Of a stretch of DNA of 64,000 nucleotides, positions 7,915-16,820 are shown in pieces. Under the pieces are notes generated by a model. That model did not search any database, had not been told where the DNA came from, and saw nothing but the letters and a program-made list of their open reading frames with translations. The translations under genes and the position numbers were made by a program. Source of the stretch: Patulibacter minatonensis DSM 18081 (lineage in GTDB: Bacteria; Actinomycetota; Thermoleophilia; Solirubrobacterales; Solirubrobacteraceae); assembly GCF_000519325.1 (NCBI RefSeq), contig NZ_KI912613.1, forward strand, positions 668,935 to 732,934, read 5' to 3'. Every line of letters starts with the position of its first letter. The first letter of the stretch is position 1.

Positions 7915-9138
7915 ATGCCCCGCACCCTCACGAAGTCCGCCGCGTTCTCCGTCGCCGCCCTGGCCCTCCTGCCGGCCGGCGCGATGGCCGCCGCGCCGAC
8001 GATCAACGCGGCGCCCGAGACGACGACCAGCGGCGACGCCGTCGTGATCTACGGCAACGCGAAGCCGGGTGCGAAGGTCGTCCTGTTCCACCGCGTCAAC
8101 CCGGCGAAGCGCTTCTCGGTGATCCAGCGCACCACCGCCAACGCGGCGGGGCAGTATCAGTTCACCCGCAAGGCCGGCGTCGTCACGTCGAACCGCAACT
8201 GGTACGTCAACGCGGGCGGCGAGCGCTCCCGGGTCGTCAACCACAAGGTCTCGGCGAGCATCAGCGTCACCGGGCCTTCGACGCTGCACCTGCTGACGAA
8301 GGAGCGCTACGTCTTCAAGGGCGTCGTCGCCCCGAACCACGCCGGCGACACCGCGCTGCTGCAGCGCCAGGTCGGCACGGGCACCTCCGAGCGGTGGAAG
8401 ACCATCGACAGCGACCGCATCGGTCGCGGCGGCGGCTACCGGATCACCCACGCCTTCGGTACCCCGGGCGACGCGAACCTCCGCGTCCACTTCGCCGGCG
8501 ACCGCCGCAACATCGCCAGCAGCTCGGAGACCCTGAGCTACGACGTCAGCGGCCGCCAGACGAAGGCGCTCTCGATCGCGACGACGAACAACCCGCTGAA
8601 GGTCGGAGAGTCGACGACGATCAGCGGCAAGCTGCAGGGCGTCAAGGCCCCCACGACCGTCACGCTCTTCGGCCGGGTCGCCGGCCGCGCGTTCCAGCCG
8701 GTCGCCACGGTCCAGACCGACGCGAGCGGCGCCTACGCGTTCGCCGGCCAGGCCCCGATCGCGAACACCTTCTACCAGGTGCGCGGCCTCGGGAAGTCCA
8801 GCGCGATCCTCTTCGAGGGCGTCCGCAGCGTCGTCACCGCGTCCGTCGACCAGACCTCGGTGACCGCCGGAGCGACCCTGACGTTCAGCGGCTCGGTGTC
8901 GCCGGACAAGACCGGCCGCAGCATCGTGCTGGAGCGTCAGAGCCCGAACGGCAAGTCCTGGAACGCCGTCGCCGTCGGCAAGATCGGCGCGGGCTCGACG
9001 TTCTCGCTGCAGAAGCGCGTCCCGGACTCCGGCACCAAGGTCTTCCGGGTGTCGATCCCGGGCGGCGCGGTGAACCAGGCCGGCGCGTCGCAGCCGTTCA
9101 CGATCAACGTCGCCCCGAACGCGAAGCCGATCTCCTGA
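7915..9138 (+). CDS. secreted protein with tandem Ig-like/beta-sandwich domains
   Basis: Exported 407-aa protein. The N-terminus has a signal peptide (SAAFSVAALALLPAGAMAA, cleavage near residue 26). The rest is built of three or four beta-rich repeats with recurrent motifs such as GDAVVIYGNAKPGAKVVLF, VGESTTISGKL, TVTLFGRVAG and AGATLTFSGSVSP, the pattern of Ig-like extracellular modules. No catalytic motif or sortase signal is seen. The ATG follows CAAGGACCACCGCC. A strong hairpin follows the stop. Probably a surface or matrix protein. Confidence 0.7.
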   Translation: MPRTLTKSAAFSVAALALLPAGAMAAAPTINAAPETTTSGDAVVIYGNAKPGAKVVLFHRVNPAKRFSVIQRTTANAAGQYQFTRKAGVVTSNRNWYVNAGGERSRVVNHKVSASISVTGPSTLHLLTKERYVFKGVVAPNHAGDTALLQRQVGTGTSERWKTIDSDRIGRGGGYRITHAFGTPGDANLRVHFAGDRRNIASSSETLSYDVSGRQTKALSIATTNNPLKVGESTTISGKLQGVKAPTTVTLFGRVAGRAFQPVATVQTDASGAYAFAGQAPIANTFYQVRGLGKSSAILFEGVRSVVTASVDQTSVTAGATLTFSGSVSPDKTGRSIVLERQSPNGKSWNAVAVGKIGAGSTFSLQKRVPDSGTKVFRVSIPGGAVNQAGASQPFTINVAPNAKPIS

Positions 9139-9191
9139 ACGTCCGCCGCACCGGGGACGGACCGCGCGTCCGTCCCCGCCCCTGAACGACC

Positions 9192-9215
9192 ACGACCCCG
9201 CCTGAGCGGGGTCGT
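9192..9215. terminator. hairpin between convergent genes
   Basis: A perfect 10-bp stem (ACGACCCCGC with GCGGGGTCGT) closed by the loop CTGA lies between two convergent stops. It can serve both strands. There is no long T tract, as usual in this GC range. Confidence 0.75.
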
Positions 9216-9253
9216 CGTCGTTCCCGGGGCGCTACCGCGCCCGTCCGGTCCGC

Positions 9254-10840
9254 TCAGCGCGAGACGCGGATCGTCGTGCAGTTCGACGAGTACCGGTTGC
9301 GCGCCGCGTACTTGCGGGTGACGCGGACGACGTCCCGGCGCGAGCCGCACTTCACGACCGACGGGGCGGTCGCCTTGCGCAGGTCGATGACGGACCGCGC
9401 CTTTGCGCCGGGCTGCGGCTTGCCGTTGACGACGAGCGCGCGGCCGGTGCCCCCGATGATCCGGTTCGTGTTGAACCCGCCGGAGAGCCGATCGCGGCCC
9501 GCGCCACCGTCGACGGTGTCGCGACCGTCGTTGCCGTACAGGCGGTCGTTGCCGGCCGCGCCCGAGAGCCGGTCGGCGCCGTCGTTGCCGCGCAGCAGGT
9601 CGTTGCCGGCCTGCCCGTAGAGCCGGTCGTTGCCGCGGTCGGCGTAGATCCGGTCGTTGCCGGTCGAGCCGTACAGGCGGTCGTTGCCGGAGTCGCCGTA
9701 CAGGCGGTCGTTGCCGCTGCCACCGTCGACGCAATCACCCGCGTTGCGGCCGTGGACCTTGTCGGCGCCGCCGAGGCTGATCAGCCGGTCGCGGAACTTC
9801 GTGCCGTAGATCGTGTTGGCCTTCGAGTCACCGAGGACCACGTAGTTCAGGCCCGGGCTCGACAGGCAGAGCGACTTCGGGATCTGGCCGGCGGCCGCCA
9901 GGCGGCGGGCCTCCGGGAGCGGCACGACGCGGCCACCGGTCGGAACCTGGTCGGTGCCGAGCGCACCGATGATGATCGTGCCATAGCGGTCGGTCCCGGG
10001 GATCTGGCAGACCGCGGGCGACGTCCCGACCGCGACCGAGCCGACCGGGCAGACCGTCGCGGGGCCACCTTCGCCGCCGCCGTCGTCAGCAGGCGGGTTG
10101 CACGCGTTGCCGCGCTGGGCGACCTTCGTCTCGCCGATCGTCAGGTCGAGCACGCCGCCGGGCGACCCGGCGCCGGAGAGGACCTGGACCCGCAGCGGGG
10201 TGACGACGACGCCGTCGGCCGTCTTCGTCACCTGGTTCAGCGCCGTGATCTTCACGACCGCCGAGAGGCCGGAGCTGTCGAGCAGCTGCTGCAGCCCGGA
10301 GAGCAGGCCGTCCAGCGGGATCGGCATGCCGAGGAGCTTCACGTCGGTGACCTGCGAGGTGCCGGTGAACTCGGCCTTGCCGTTCACGCACTTCGCCGTG
10401 GCGGACGCCTGGACCGCGCCGACCTGCAGCAGCTTGCTGGGCGTCGAGCCGAGCCGCACGTCGAGGTCGGTGATCTGCGTCGTGGCCGTCGCGGTCTGCG
10501 CCTTCGACGAGCCGGTCTCGGGGACGAGCGTCGTCTTGACCTTCGCGGCGGTCAGGCCTGCGAGGCCCTGCAGCCCGACGGAGTTCGTCGTGTCGCCGGC
10601 GCCCTGCTCGTCGTTGCTGCACGCGGCCTTGTCGAACGTCCGGCCGGGCACGGAGCCCTTGACGCCGTTGGCCACGAGCGGCTCGACGTACGGCTGCTCG
10701 GAGATCGAGGCCGCCAGCGCGCTGGCGCGGCACTGGAAGCTCGGAGCCTCGGCGGCCTGGGCGCCGGAGCTCATCGCGAGGGTCGCCGCCGCGGTCGCGA
10801 GACCGAGCGCCAATGGACCGCGGATGCGGGTGCTGCTCAT
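9254..10840 (-). CDS. secreted protein with hemolysin-type Ca-binding nonapeptide repeats
   Basis: Exported 528-aa protein. A signal peptide (LALGLATAAATLAMSSGAQA) begins at the ATG chosen, which has a GAGGTGG box upstream. Residues about 30-260 form a beta-rich domain resembling choice-of-anchor P proteins (tentative). Residues about 360-465 hold around ten units of the GNDRLYGxx kind (GGSGNDRLYG, STGNDRIYA, AAGNDRLYG), the RTX-type calcium-binding roll. Two Cys near the C-terminus (VKCGSRRD, SSNCTT) may pair. No type I secretion genes are nearby, so export is probably Sec-dependent. Function unknown. Confidence 0.75.
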   Translation of the reverse strand: MSSTRIRGPLALGLATAAATLAMSSGAQAAEAPSFQCRASALAASISEQPYVEPLVANGVKGSVPGRTFDKAACSNDEQGAGDTTNSVGLQGLAGLTAAKVKTTLVPETGSSKAQTATATTQITDLDVRLGSTPSKLLQVGAVQASATAKCVNGKAEFTGTSQVTDVKLLGMPIPLDGLLSGLQQLLDSSGLSAVVKITALNQVTKTADGVVVTPLRVQVLSGAGSPGGVLDLTIGETKVAQRGNACNPPADDGGGEGGPATVCPVGSVAVGTSPAVCQIPGTDRYGTIIIGALGTDQVPTGGRVVPLPEARRLAAAGQIPKSLCLSSPGLNYVVLGDSKANTIYGTKFRDRLISLGGADKVHGRNAGDCVDGGSGNDRLYGDSGNDRLYGSTGNDRIYADRGNDRLYGQAGNDLLRGNDGADRLSGAAGNDRLYGNDGRDTVDGGAGRDRLSGGFNTNRIIGGTGRALVVNGKPQPGAKARSVIDLRKATAPSVVKCGSRRDVVRVTRKYAARNRYSSNCTTIRVSR

Positions 10841-11100
10841 CGATACCACCTCGGGGGTTGCGCGGATCCCCCGTGAACGGCGGTCCGGCGAAGGGTTCTG
10901 GCCCGAGCAGCATACGCCGAAAAGCGGAAACCCCCGACCGAGCACGCATCCGTTCACCGGACTCGTACGTACGACCTAGGTTCGGGCTCCGACGGCGGGC
11001 CTCTGCGGTCCCCCGAACGTCCGGTCGGCGCCGTCGCCGCACGCCCGCGACCGCGGTCCCTGGGCGCCGCCGCGTCGGCCCGGCCGCTACCGTGCCCGCG

Positions 11101-11838
11101 GTGCCCTCCGCCCCCGCGCCCCGCACGCGTCCGGCCGTCGTGGTCGCGGTGGTCGCGCTCGTGCTCGTCGTCGCGGGCGCGGCGTTCGCCCTGACCCGCG
11201 ACGACGGTCCCGACGCCGGGAGCCGCCTGACCGCGGTGTGCGCCGCACTTGGAGGCCGCGTGACGGGCTCCGGCCGCGCGGGCGGGACCTGCGACGTGCC
11301 CCGCGACCGGCGGACGGTCGACACCGTGGCGCTCCGCCCCGACGGCACGGCGGATCCCGCGGACCGCGCCCGACGCCGGGCCGCCTGCCGGACCGCCGCG
11401 ACCGCCGCCGTCGACCGCGCCGTGGCCCTCGCGCGGCGCCGGACCGTCACGTCCTACGCGTCCGTCGCCTGGGTCGCGCCCGGCCTCTGCCGGGCCCGTA
11501 CCGTCCGGGCGTCGGGCGCCGTGGCCGTCCGGCTCCGACAGGCCCGGCTGCTGGCGCTGGCCCGCGAGGCGACCGCCGACGGTCGCGCCGAGGACGCGGT
11601 GGCCGACGCCGAGCGCGCCGACGCGCAGGGCAGCACGGCGGAGACGCGGGCGGCGGTCGGTGCGGCACGCGCCGCGCTCCGGCGCACGACCCCGCGGGCG
11701 CCCGACGCCACCCAGGTCGTCTCCCCGAACGAGTACCTGGGTCTCTCCTGCGCGGCGATCGGCCACGCGTTCCGGGTCGCCCCGGGCTCCGATCCGGCGC
11801 ACGACCCGGACGGCGACGGCCGCGCCTGCGAGGGCTGA
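11101..11838 (+). CDS. membrane-anchored protein with Excalibur-type C-terminus
   Basis: Protein of 245 aa with one transmembrane segment at about 11-30 (PAVVVAVVALVLVVAGAAFAL), so the bulk is outside the membrane. The middle is Ala/Arg-rich and helical. The C-terminus SCAAIGHAFRV followed by DPAHDPDGDGRACEG matches the Excalibur extracellular calcium-binding motif (DxDxDGxxCE). The frame is open upstream, and the GTG at 11101 places the hydrophobic segment at the N-terminus. It is divergent from the nonapeptide-repeat gene across 260 nt. Role unknown. Confidence 0.65.
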   Translation: MPSAPAPRTRPAVVVAVVALVLVVAGAAFALTRDDGPDAGSRLTAVCAALGGRVTGSGRAGGTCDVPRDRRTVDTVALRPDGTADPADRARRRAACRTAATAAVDRAVALARRRTVTSYASVAWVAPGLCRARTVRASGAVAVRLRQARLLALAREATADGRAEDAVADAERADAQGSTAETRAAVGAARAALRRTTPRAPDATQVVSPNEYLGLSCAAIGHAFRVAPGSDPAHDPDGDGRACEG

Positions 11839-11880
11839 GCGGCCGCGACCGCCCGCCCGGGGGCCGACCCGCCCGCGGCC

Positions 11881-12801
11881 TCAGGGCACGAGCACGATCT
11901 TGCCCCGGCGGCCGCGCGTCGCCGCCCGGCGGTGCGCCTCGGCGGCCTCGGCCAGCGGGAGCGTCCCGGCGACGCGGGTGCGCAGGGCACCGGAGGCCAG
12001 GGCACCCACGAGCTCGGCGAGGACCGGCCGGTCGACGCCGACGAGGACCATCCGCTGGCTGAAGGGCGCGTCGTCGGGCGGCGCGGGCGACCCACCGGTC
12101 TCGACGATCGTGCCGCCCGCCGCGACGGCCGCCCGCACCGGATCGCCGAGCGGCACCGCGTCGAGGACGTGGCGGAACGGCCCGGCGTCGCCGAGCGCCT
12201 CCTCCGGTCCCAGGACGACCTCGGCGCCCAGGTCACGGACCCACGCCTCGTCCCCGGCGCTCGCCGTCGCGGTGACGCGCACACCCGCGGCGTGCGCGAG
12301 CTGGACGGCGAAGCCACCGACCGCGCCGGACGCGCCGGTCACGAGCAGGTCCCCGCCCGTGGGCACGCCCAGCATCGCGAGCGCCTGGTGCGCCGTCAGC
12401 GCGTTCAGCGGCACCGTCGCCGCGGCGACCGGGTCGAGGCCGTCGGGACGGCGGACGAGCCACGACGCCTCGACGAGGACGAGGTCGGCGTAGGCGCCGT
12501 ACCGCCCACCGGCCGCGTGCCACGGGAGCATCGCGACGATCGGGTCGCCGGGGGCGATCCCCTCGACGTCCGGACCGACCGCGACGACCTCGCCGGCGAG
12601 ATCCCAGCCCGGGACGTACGGCGGGTCCCGGATGTCGAATCCCGGCGGGTGCCAGCCGGTGCGGGCCGCCAGGTCGATCGGGTTGACCGCCGCGGCCTGC
12701 ATGCGGACGACCGCCTGCCCGGCCGCCGGCTCGGGGTCGGGGCGGTCGACGAGGTGCAGGACCTCGGGACCGCCGGGCTCGGACACGACGACGGTGCTCA
12801 T
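11881..12801 (-). CDS. NADP-dependent quinone-oxidoreductase-like MDR protein
   Basis: Medium-chain dehydrogenase/reductase of 306 aa without the structural zinc lobe, typical of quinone oxidoreductases. The GroES-like N-terminal half contains AAAVNPIDLAARTG and VPGWDLAGEV. The nucleotide-binding motif is VTGASGAVGGFAVQLAHAAG (about 153-172). A GAGGAG box precedes the ATG. It is a stand-alone gene, convergent with the Excalibur-type gene. The substrate cannot be read from the sequence. Confidence 0.85.
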   Translation of the reverse strand: MSTVVVSEPGGPEVLHLVDRPDPEPAAGQAVVRMQAAAVNPIDLAARTGWHPPGFDIRDPPYVPGWDLAGEVVAVGPDVEGIAPGDPIVAMLPWHAAGGRYGAYADLVLVEASWLVRRPDGLDPVAAATVPLNALTAHQALAMLGVPTGGDLLVTGASGAVGGFAVQLAHAAGVRVTATASAGDEAWVRDLGAEVVLGPEEALGDAGPFRHVLDAVPLGDPVRAAVAAGGTIVETGGSPAPPDDAPFSQRMVLVGVDRPVLAELVGALASGALRTRVAGTLPLAEAAEAHRRAATRGRRGKIVLVP

Positions 12802-12957
12802 CGGAGGCTCCTCGGGGCGGGGTGCGACGGACGGGGGCCGGGGGACGCGACGCGCGGTGCCGCGGACGACCGGGTGCGGGACGACGGGGACGGTCCGGTG
12901 CCCGACCGCCCGGCTCCCCGCGCGAGGACCGGCGGGCGCCCCGGCGAAGGACGCACC

Positions 12958-12987
12958 ATGGAGCCCGTCCGAACGCCCGCCGCATGA
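12958..12987 (+). CDS. possible 9-codon leader ORF before ridA-like gene
   Basis: ATG preceded by GAAGG at a proper distance, nine codons (MEPVRTPAA), then a TGA that overlaps the ATG of the following gene as ATGA. This would couple translation of the RidA-family gene to the leader. It is too short to judge coding character and could be chance. Confidence 0.35.
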   Translation: MEPVRTPAA

Positions 12988-13409
12988 CCGCTGCCGACGG
13001 GAGCGGGCCGGTCGCGCGGCGCATCCGCCTGGACCCGGACCCGACGGCCGCGGCGCACTACTCGCCGGGCTTCCGGATCGGCGACCTCGTGATCGTCTCC
13101 GGGCAGGCCGCGCTCGACGAGCACGGGAACACGGTCGGCGCCGGGGACTTCGACGCGCAGGCGGCGCAGGTCTTCGCGAACCTGCGGCGGGTGCTGGAGG
13201 CCGCGGGGTCGGGCCTCGAGCAGGTCGTGAAGGTGACGATCTACCTCACCGACATGGCGCGCTTCCCGGAGATCGTCGCGCTCCGGGCCCGGCACTTCAC
13301 GGAGCCGTGGCCCGCGGACACGATCGTCGAGGTCCGCGCCCTCGCCCGCCCCGAGCTGCTGCTCGAGATCGAGGCGATCGCGCTGGCCGGCGGGACGCTC
13401 GTCGGCTGA
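12984..13409 (+). CDS. RidA/YjgF family protein
   Basis: Protein of 141 aa with the RidA fold signature: VIVSGQAALDEHGN near residue 38, a central VFANLRRVLEAAGSGLEQVVKVTIYLTD-like block, and a C-terminal ELLLEIEAIAL strand. Canonical RidA hydrolyses reactive enamines or imines from PLP enzymes. The Arg that normally binds the carboxylate is not clearly aligned (ALARPELLLE), so this may be one of the Rid paralogues with another role. The start overlaps a mini-ORF stop. It converges on the LLM enzyme gene. Confidence 0.85.
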   Translation: MTAADGSGPVARRIRLDPDPTAAAHYSPGFRIGDLVIVSGQAALDEHGNTVGAGDFDAQAAQVFANLRRVLEAAGSGLEQVVKVTIYLTDMARFPEIVALRARHFTEPWPADTIVEVRALARPELLLEIEAIALAGGTLVG

Positions 13410-13480
13410 CGGGCCGGGATCTGCGGCAGGTCCCCGGTCCGCACGCCGGGGCCGGACGGCGCATCCCGCGGCGCCGGCGC

Positions 13481-14512
13481 TCACGCCGCCGCGACCGTCC
13501 GCAGCCGCGGCAGGACCCCTTCGCCGATCGCGCGCAGCGTCGGCCACGGGTCGGGCATCGTCAGCGGTGCGATCACCTCGGTGATCCCGTGGTCGCCCAG
13601 CGCGGCGATCCGCGTGGCGACGTCCTCCGCGGTCCCGGCGATCGCGAAGTGCTCGACGATCACGTCCGGGATCAGCTGCGCGTACTCGGGGCTGTGCAGC
13701 CACTCGACGTAGCTCTGGCGCGCGCGGGCCTCCGACGACACGCGCTCGAGCTCGGCGATCGTCGCCCCCAGCTCCTCGGGCAGGTCCTCCGCGGGGATCG
13801 CCCGGACGGCGGCGCGGGCGATCGCGGCCGCGAACCCGCGGACCTCGTCCCGGGCCTTCGCGGCGTCCTCGTCGACCGCGACGGGCAGCATGGCCTGCAC
13901 GTGGAAGCCGTCGAGGCCGAAGCCCCGCTCGGCCCGGCCGGCGGCGACGCAGCCGAGCGCGTAGCGCAGCACCCCGGGATGGATCCCGAGCTTCAGGTAG
14001 ACCCCGTCGGCGGAGCGGCCGGCGGCCGTCAGCGACCTCGGTCCGCTCGACGCGAAGACCACCGGCACGGGCGGCGACGGCCAGTCGAGCCGCAGTTCGG
14101 CGTCCTCGTACGTCACGGTCTCCCCGGCGTGCAGCGCGCGGATCACGCGCGCCGTCTCCTCCATCCGCCGGATCGTCGCGCGCTTGCGGCCGATCGACTC
14201 GACGGCGGTCTCGCCGGTGCCGATCCCGAGCCGGACCTCGCGGCCGGCGGCGTGCTCGGCGATCGAGCCGATCGCACCGGCGATCACCGTCGGGTGCCGG
14301 GTGACGGGGTTCGTCACGCCGGTGCCCAGGCGGATCGTCGACGTGCGGTCGGCGACGAGCGTCAGCGCGGCGTAGACGTCGCGGAACAGGCTCTGCGAGT
14401 CGGCGACCCAGACGCCCGGGAAGCCGAGGCGCTCGGCCTCGACGGCGAGGTCGGCGACCTCGCCGATCGGGCGGTCGGGGTGCAGGCCGATCGAGAAGTC
14501 CGGGGCGCTCAT
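13481..14512 (-). CDS. LLM-class flavin-dependent oxidoreductase
   Basis: Luciferase-like monooxygenase-fold enzyme of 343 aa that would use FMN or F420. Typical elements are LAVEAERLGFPGVWVADS (about 25-42), IRLGTGVTNPVTRHP, the barrel strand REVRLGIGTGETAV and VVFASSGPRSLTAAGRSADGV. The C-terminal GTAEDVATRIAALGDHGITEV is characteristic. The ATG overlaps the stop of the upstream SDR by 4 nt, making it the last gene of the long minus-strand operon. The operon suggests an oxidation or reduction late in that pathway. Substrate unknown. Confidence 0.85.
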   Translation of the reverse strand: MSAPDFSIGLHPDRPIGEVADLAVEAERLGFPGVWVADSQSLFRDVYAALTLVADRTSTIRLGTGVTNPVTRHPTVIAGAIGSIAEHAAGREVRLGIGTGETAVESIGRKRATIRRMEETARVIRALHAGETVTYEDAELRLDWPSPPVPVVFASSGPRSLTAAGRSADGVYLKLGIHPGVLRYALGCVAAGRAERGFGLDGFHVQAMLPVAVDEDAAKARDEVRGFAAAIARAAVRAIPAEDLPEELGATIAELERVSSEARARQSYVEWLHSPEYAQLIPDVIVEHFAIAGTAEDVATRIAALGDHGITEVIAPLTMPDPWPTLRAIGEGVLPRLRTVAAA

Positions 14513-15279
14513 CCGACCGGTACCTGCGCGAGCACGCCACCGTCGACGAGCAGCGACGCGCCCGTGACGAACGAGGCATCGTCGGACGCGAGGAAGGCGA
14601 TCGCGGCGGCGATCTCGTCCGGCCGCCCCATGCGCCCCAGCGGGGCGGCGGCCCCGGCCGACGCGGCGGCGGCCGCGGGGTCGTCCTGCCCGTCGAAGTA
14701 GCCGCGCAGGTTCGGCGTGTCGATGTACCCGGGGCAGACCGCGTTGACGCGGATCCCGTCGGCGGCGCCGTCGAGCGCCATCGCCTTGGTCAGCGCGAGG
14801 ACCGCGCCCTTGGACGCCACGTACGCGGCGTCCTGCGGGAACGCGGCGTGCGACGCGGTCGAGGCGACCGTCACCACCGAGCCGCCGCCGTGCTCCACCA
14901 TCGCCGGCCACGTCGCGCGCGTCAGCAGGTGGATGCTGCGCAGGTTGACGTCCATCTGCCGGTCCCAGTCCTCGTCGCTCAGGTCGTGGAGCGCGCCGAG
15001 GACCGTCTGCCCGGCGGCGTGGACGACGACGTCCGGCGTGCCGTGCGCGGCCAGCGCCTCCGGGATCCGCGCGGCGACGTCCCCGCTGGAGGCGACGTCC
15101 AGCGGCAGCACCGCGGCGTGGCCCCCGAGCCGCACCGCGGTCTCCTCCAGCGCGAGCCCGCGACGCCCGACGAGGACGACGAACGCCCCCTCGTCGGCCA
15201 GCCGCTCGGCGACCGCGGCCCCGATCCCCGACCCCGCGCCCGTGACGAGCGCGACCTTCCCTGCGAACCGACCACTCAT
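14509..15279 (-). CDS. SDR family oxidoreductase
   Basis: Classical short-chain dehydrogenase of 256 aa. TGAGSGIG at about 12-19 binds the cofactor, NAG is replaced by HAAG, and the catalytic set lies in VASTAS and AYVASKGAV (Tyr and Lys four apart). The C-terminal SDDASFVTGASLLVDGG is standard. Start chosen at MSGRFAGK. The stop overlaps the LLM start (ATGA), and 38 nt separate it from the upstream SDR. Two SDRs, a GntR regulator and an LLM enzyme follow an alcohol and an aldehyde dehydrogenase in the same operon. Confidence 0.88.
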   Translation of the reverse strand: MSGRFAGKVALVTGAGSGIGAAVAERLADEGAFVVLVGRRGLALEETAVRLGGHAAVLPLDVASSGDVAARIPEALAAHGTPDVVVHAAGQTVLGALHDLSDEDWDRQMDVNLRSIHLLTRATWPAMVEHGGGSVVTVASTASHAAFPQDAAYVASKGAVLALTKAMALDGAADGIRVNAVCPGYIDTPNLRGYFDGQDDPAAAAASAGAAAPLGRMGRPDEIAAAIAFLASDDASFVTGASLLVDGGVLAQVPVG

Positions 15280-15317
15280 GCGTGCTCCTCCTCGACGACG
15301 TTCCGTGGACCCGCGGC

Positions 15318-16058
15318 TCACATCGGCAGGGCGGGCTCGCCCGCCGTCCAGCCGCCGTCGACCGGCAGCACCACGCCGGTGATCGCCGACGCGTCGCCCG
15401 AGGCGAGGAACGCGATCGACGCGGCGATCTCCTCCGGCTCGAAGATCCGGCCCAGCGGCACGCGGCGCGACACGGCGGCCTCGAGCTCCGGGGTCATCTG
15501 GCCCGTCGCCATCGGCGTGCGGGTGAAGCCCGGGCAGACCGCGTTGACCCGCACGCCTTCGGCAGCCCAGTCGATCGCGAGCGAGCGGGTGAGCGCGGCG
15601 ACCGCGCCCTTGATCGCCGAGTACGCCGACTGGTGCGGCAGGCAGACGAGCGCCGCCTGCGACGCGACGTTGACGATCGCGCCGGAGCGCTCGGCGAGCA
15701 TGTCGTGCAGCTCGCGCGTCGTGTGGACGACGCCCATCAGGTTCACGTCGAAGTTCCGCTGGTAGTCGCCGGGGTCGACGTCCTGGGCGGGGAGGTTCGG
15801 GGTGATGACGCCGGCGCAGTTGACCAGCACGTCCACACCGCCCCAGCGGTTGCCCGCGGCCGCGGCGGCCTCGCCCACGGCCTCCGCGGACGACACGTCG
15901 ACCTGGCGCCGGACGACGCCCTCGTCCTCGGACGGCGCTCCGGCGTCGCGGTCCCACGCCTCGACGGAGGCGCCCTCGGCGCGGAAGCGCTCGACGCACG
16001 CGCGGCCGATGCCCGACCCCGCGCCGGTCACGACCACGATCTTGTCCTCGAACTTCAT
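15318..16058 (-). CDS. SDR family oxidoreductase
   Basis: Classical short-chain dehydrogenase of 246 aa. TGAGSGIG is at about 11-18, NCAG in the fourth strand, catalytic Ser in NVASQAA and Tyr/Lys in AYSAIKGAV. The segment VDGGWTAG closes the enzyme. The ATG overlaps the GntR stop by 4 nt. It is only moderately similar to the neighbouring SDR, so the two probably act on different intermediates rather than being a recent duplication. Confidence 0.88.
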   Translation of the reverse strand: MKFEDKIVVVTGAGSGIGRACVERFRAEGASVEAWDRDAGAPSEDEGVVRRQVDVSSAEAVGEAAAAAGNRWGGVDVLVNCAGVITPNLPAQDVDPGDYQRNFDVNLMGVVHTTRELHDMLAERSGAIVNVASQAALVCLPHQSAYSAIKGAVAALTRSLAIDWAAEGVRVNAVCPGFTRTPMATGQMTPELEAAVSRRVPLGRIFEPEEIAASIAFLASGDASAITGVVLPVDGGWTAGEPALPM

Positions 16059-16750
16059 CGGTCCGTCTCCTCGACGTCGCGGAGCAGGCCCAGGGTGCTC
16101 TGGAGGGCCGACTCCATGTGGATGGTCATCGCCGCCGCTGCGGCGTGGGGGTCGCGGGCCGCGATGGCCTCGACGACCCGCTCGTGCTCGTCCAGGGCCT
16201 GCGGCGCGCGGACGGCCTGGAAGCCGGACCGGGCGCGCACGAGCTTCAGCTCCTGGTTGACGAGCTGGAGGTAGCGCTGCAGCGCGGCGTTGCGGCTGCA
16301 GAGCACGATCTGCTCGTGGAGGTCCAGGCGCTCCGGGTAGTGCGGGACCACCTCGGCCTCGACGACGCCGCGCGAGTCCACGAGCAGCGCCCGCAGCGTC
16401 GCGACCTCGTCGGTCCCGGCCCGCTCGGCGGCGAGCGCGGCGGCCCGGCACTCCAGCGCGACGCGGACCTCGAAGAGGGCCCGCACCTCGCCGGCGTCGA
16501 GCGACCGGACGAACGCGCCGCGGTGCGACTCGAGCCGCACGAGGCCGTCGCGCGCCAGGCGCTGCATCGCCTCGCGCACCGGCCCGCGGCTGACCGCGAG
16601 CTCGGCCGCGATCTCGACCTCGTTCAGGCGCGACCCCGGGACGCGCTCGCCGCTGATGATCTGCGTGCGGAGCGCGGCCTCGACCTTGTCGCTCAGCGTG
16701 TGGCCGACGCGGTCGATCGCGTCCGGGCCCGTGGGCGTGCGGGAGCTCAT
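16055..16750 (-). CDS. GntR-family regulator (FCD subfamily)
   Basis: Transcription regulator of 231 aa. The N-terminal winged helix is clear in SRLNEVEIAAELAVSRGPVREAMQRLARDGLV, and the C-terminal all-helical FCD domain binds an organic-acid-type ligand. It sits inside the long operon, between the aldehyde dehydrogenase (70 nt upstream) and an SDR (4-nt overlap). Its DNA-binding helices are almost the same as those of the second GntR protein at 27.8 kb, so the two may recognise related sites. The position suggests autoregulation or sensing of a pathway intermediate. Confidence 0.9.
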   Translation of the reverse strand: MSSRTPTGPDAIDRVGHTLSDKVEAALRTQIISGERVPGSRLNEVEIAAELAVSRGPVREAMQRLARDGLVRLESHRGAFVRSLDAGEVRALFEVRVALECRAAALAAERAGTDEVATLRALLVDSRGVVEAEVVPHYPERLDLHEQIVLCSRNAALQRYLQLVNQELKLVRARSGFQAVRAPQALDEHERVVEAIAARDPHAAAAAMTIHMESALQSTLGLLRDVEETDR

Positions 16751-16820
16751 GCGCCCGCGGGCGACCGGACGGGCCTGCGGGCCCGCCGGCGCTTCGTGGT
16801 GTCGGACATGGCCGGGTCGG

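Noticed and set aside
9450-9740. Short regularly spaced DNA repeats (variants of CGGTCGTTGCC) that could suggest a CRISPR array
   Set aside because: They are in-frame codons of the GNDRLYG nonapeptide repeats of a secreted protein; spacing is 27 nt and the spacers are not unique.
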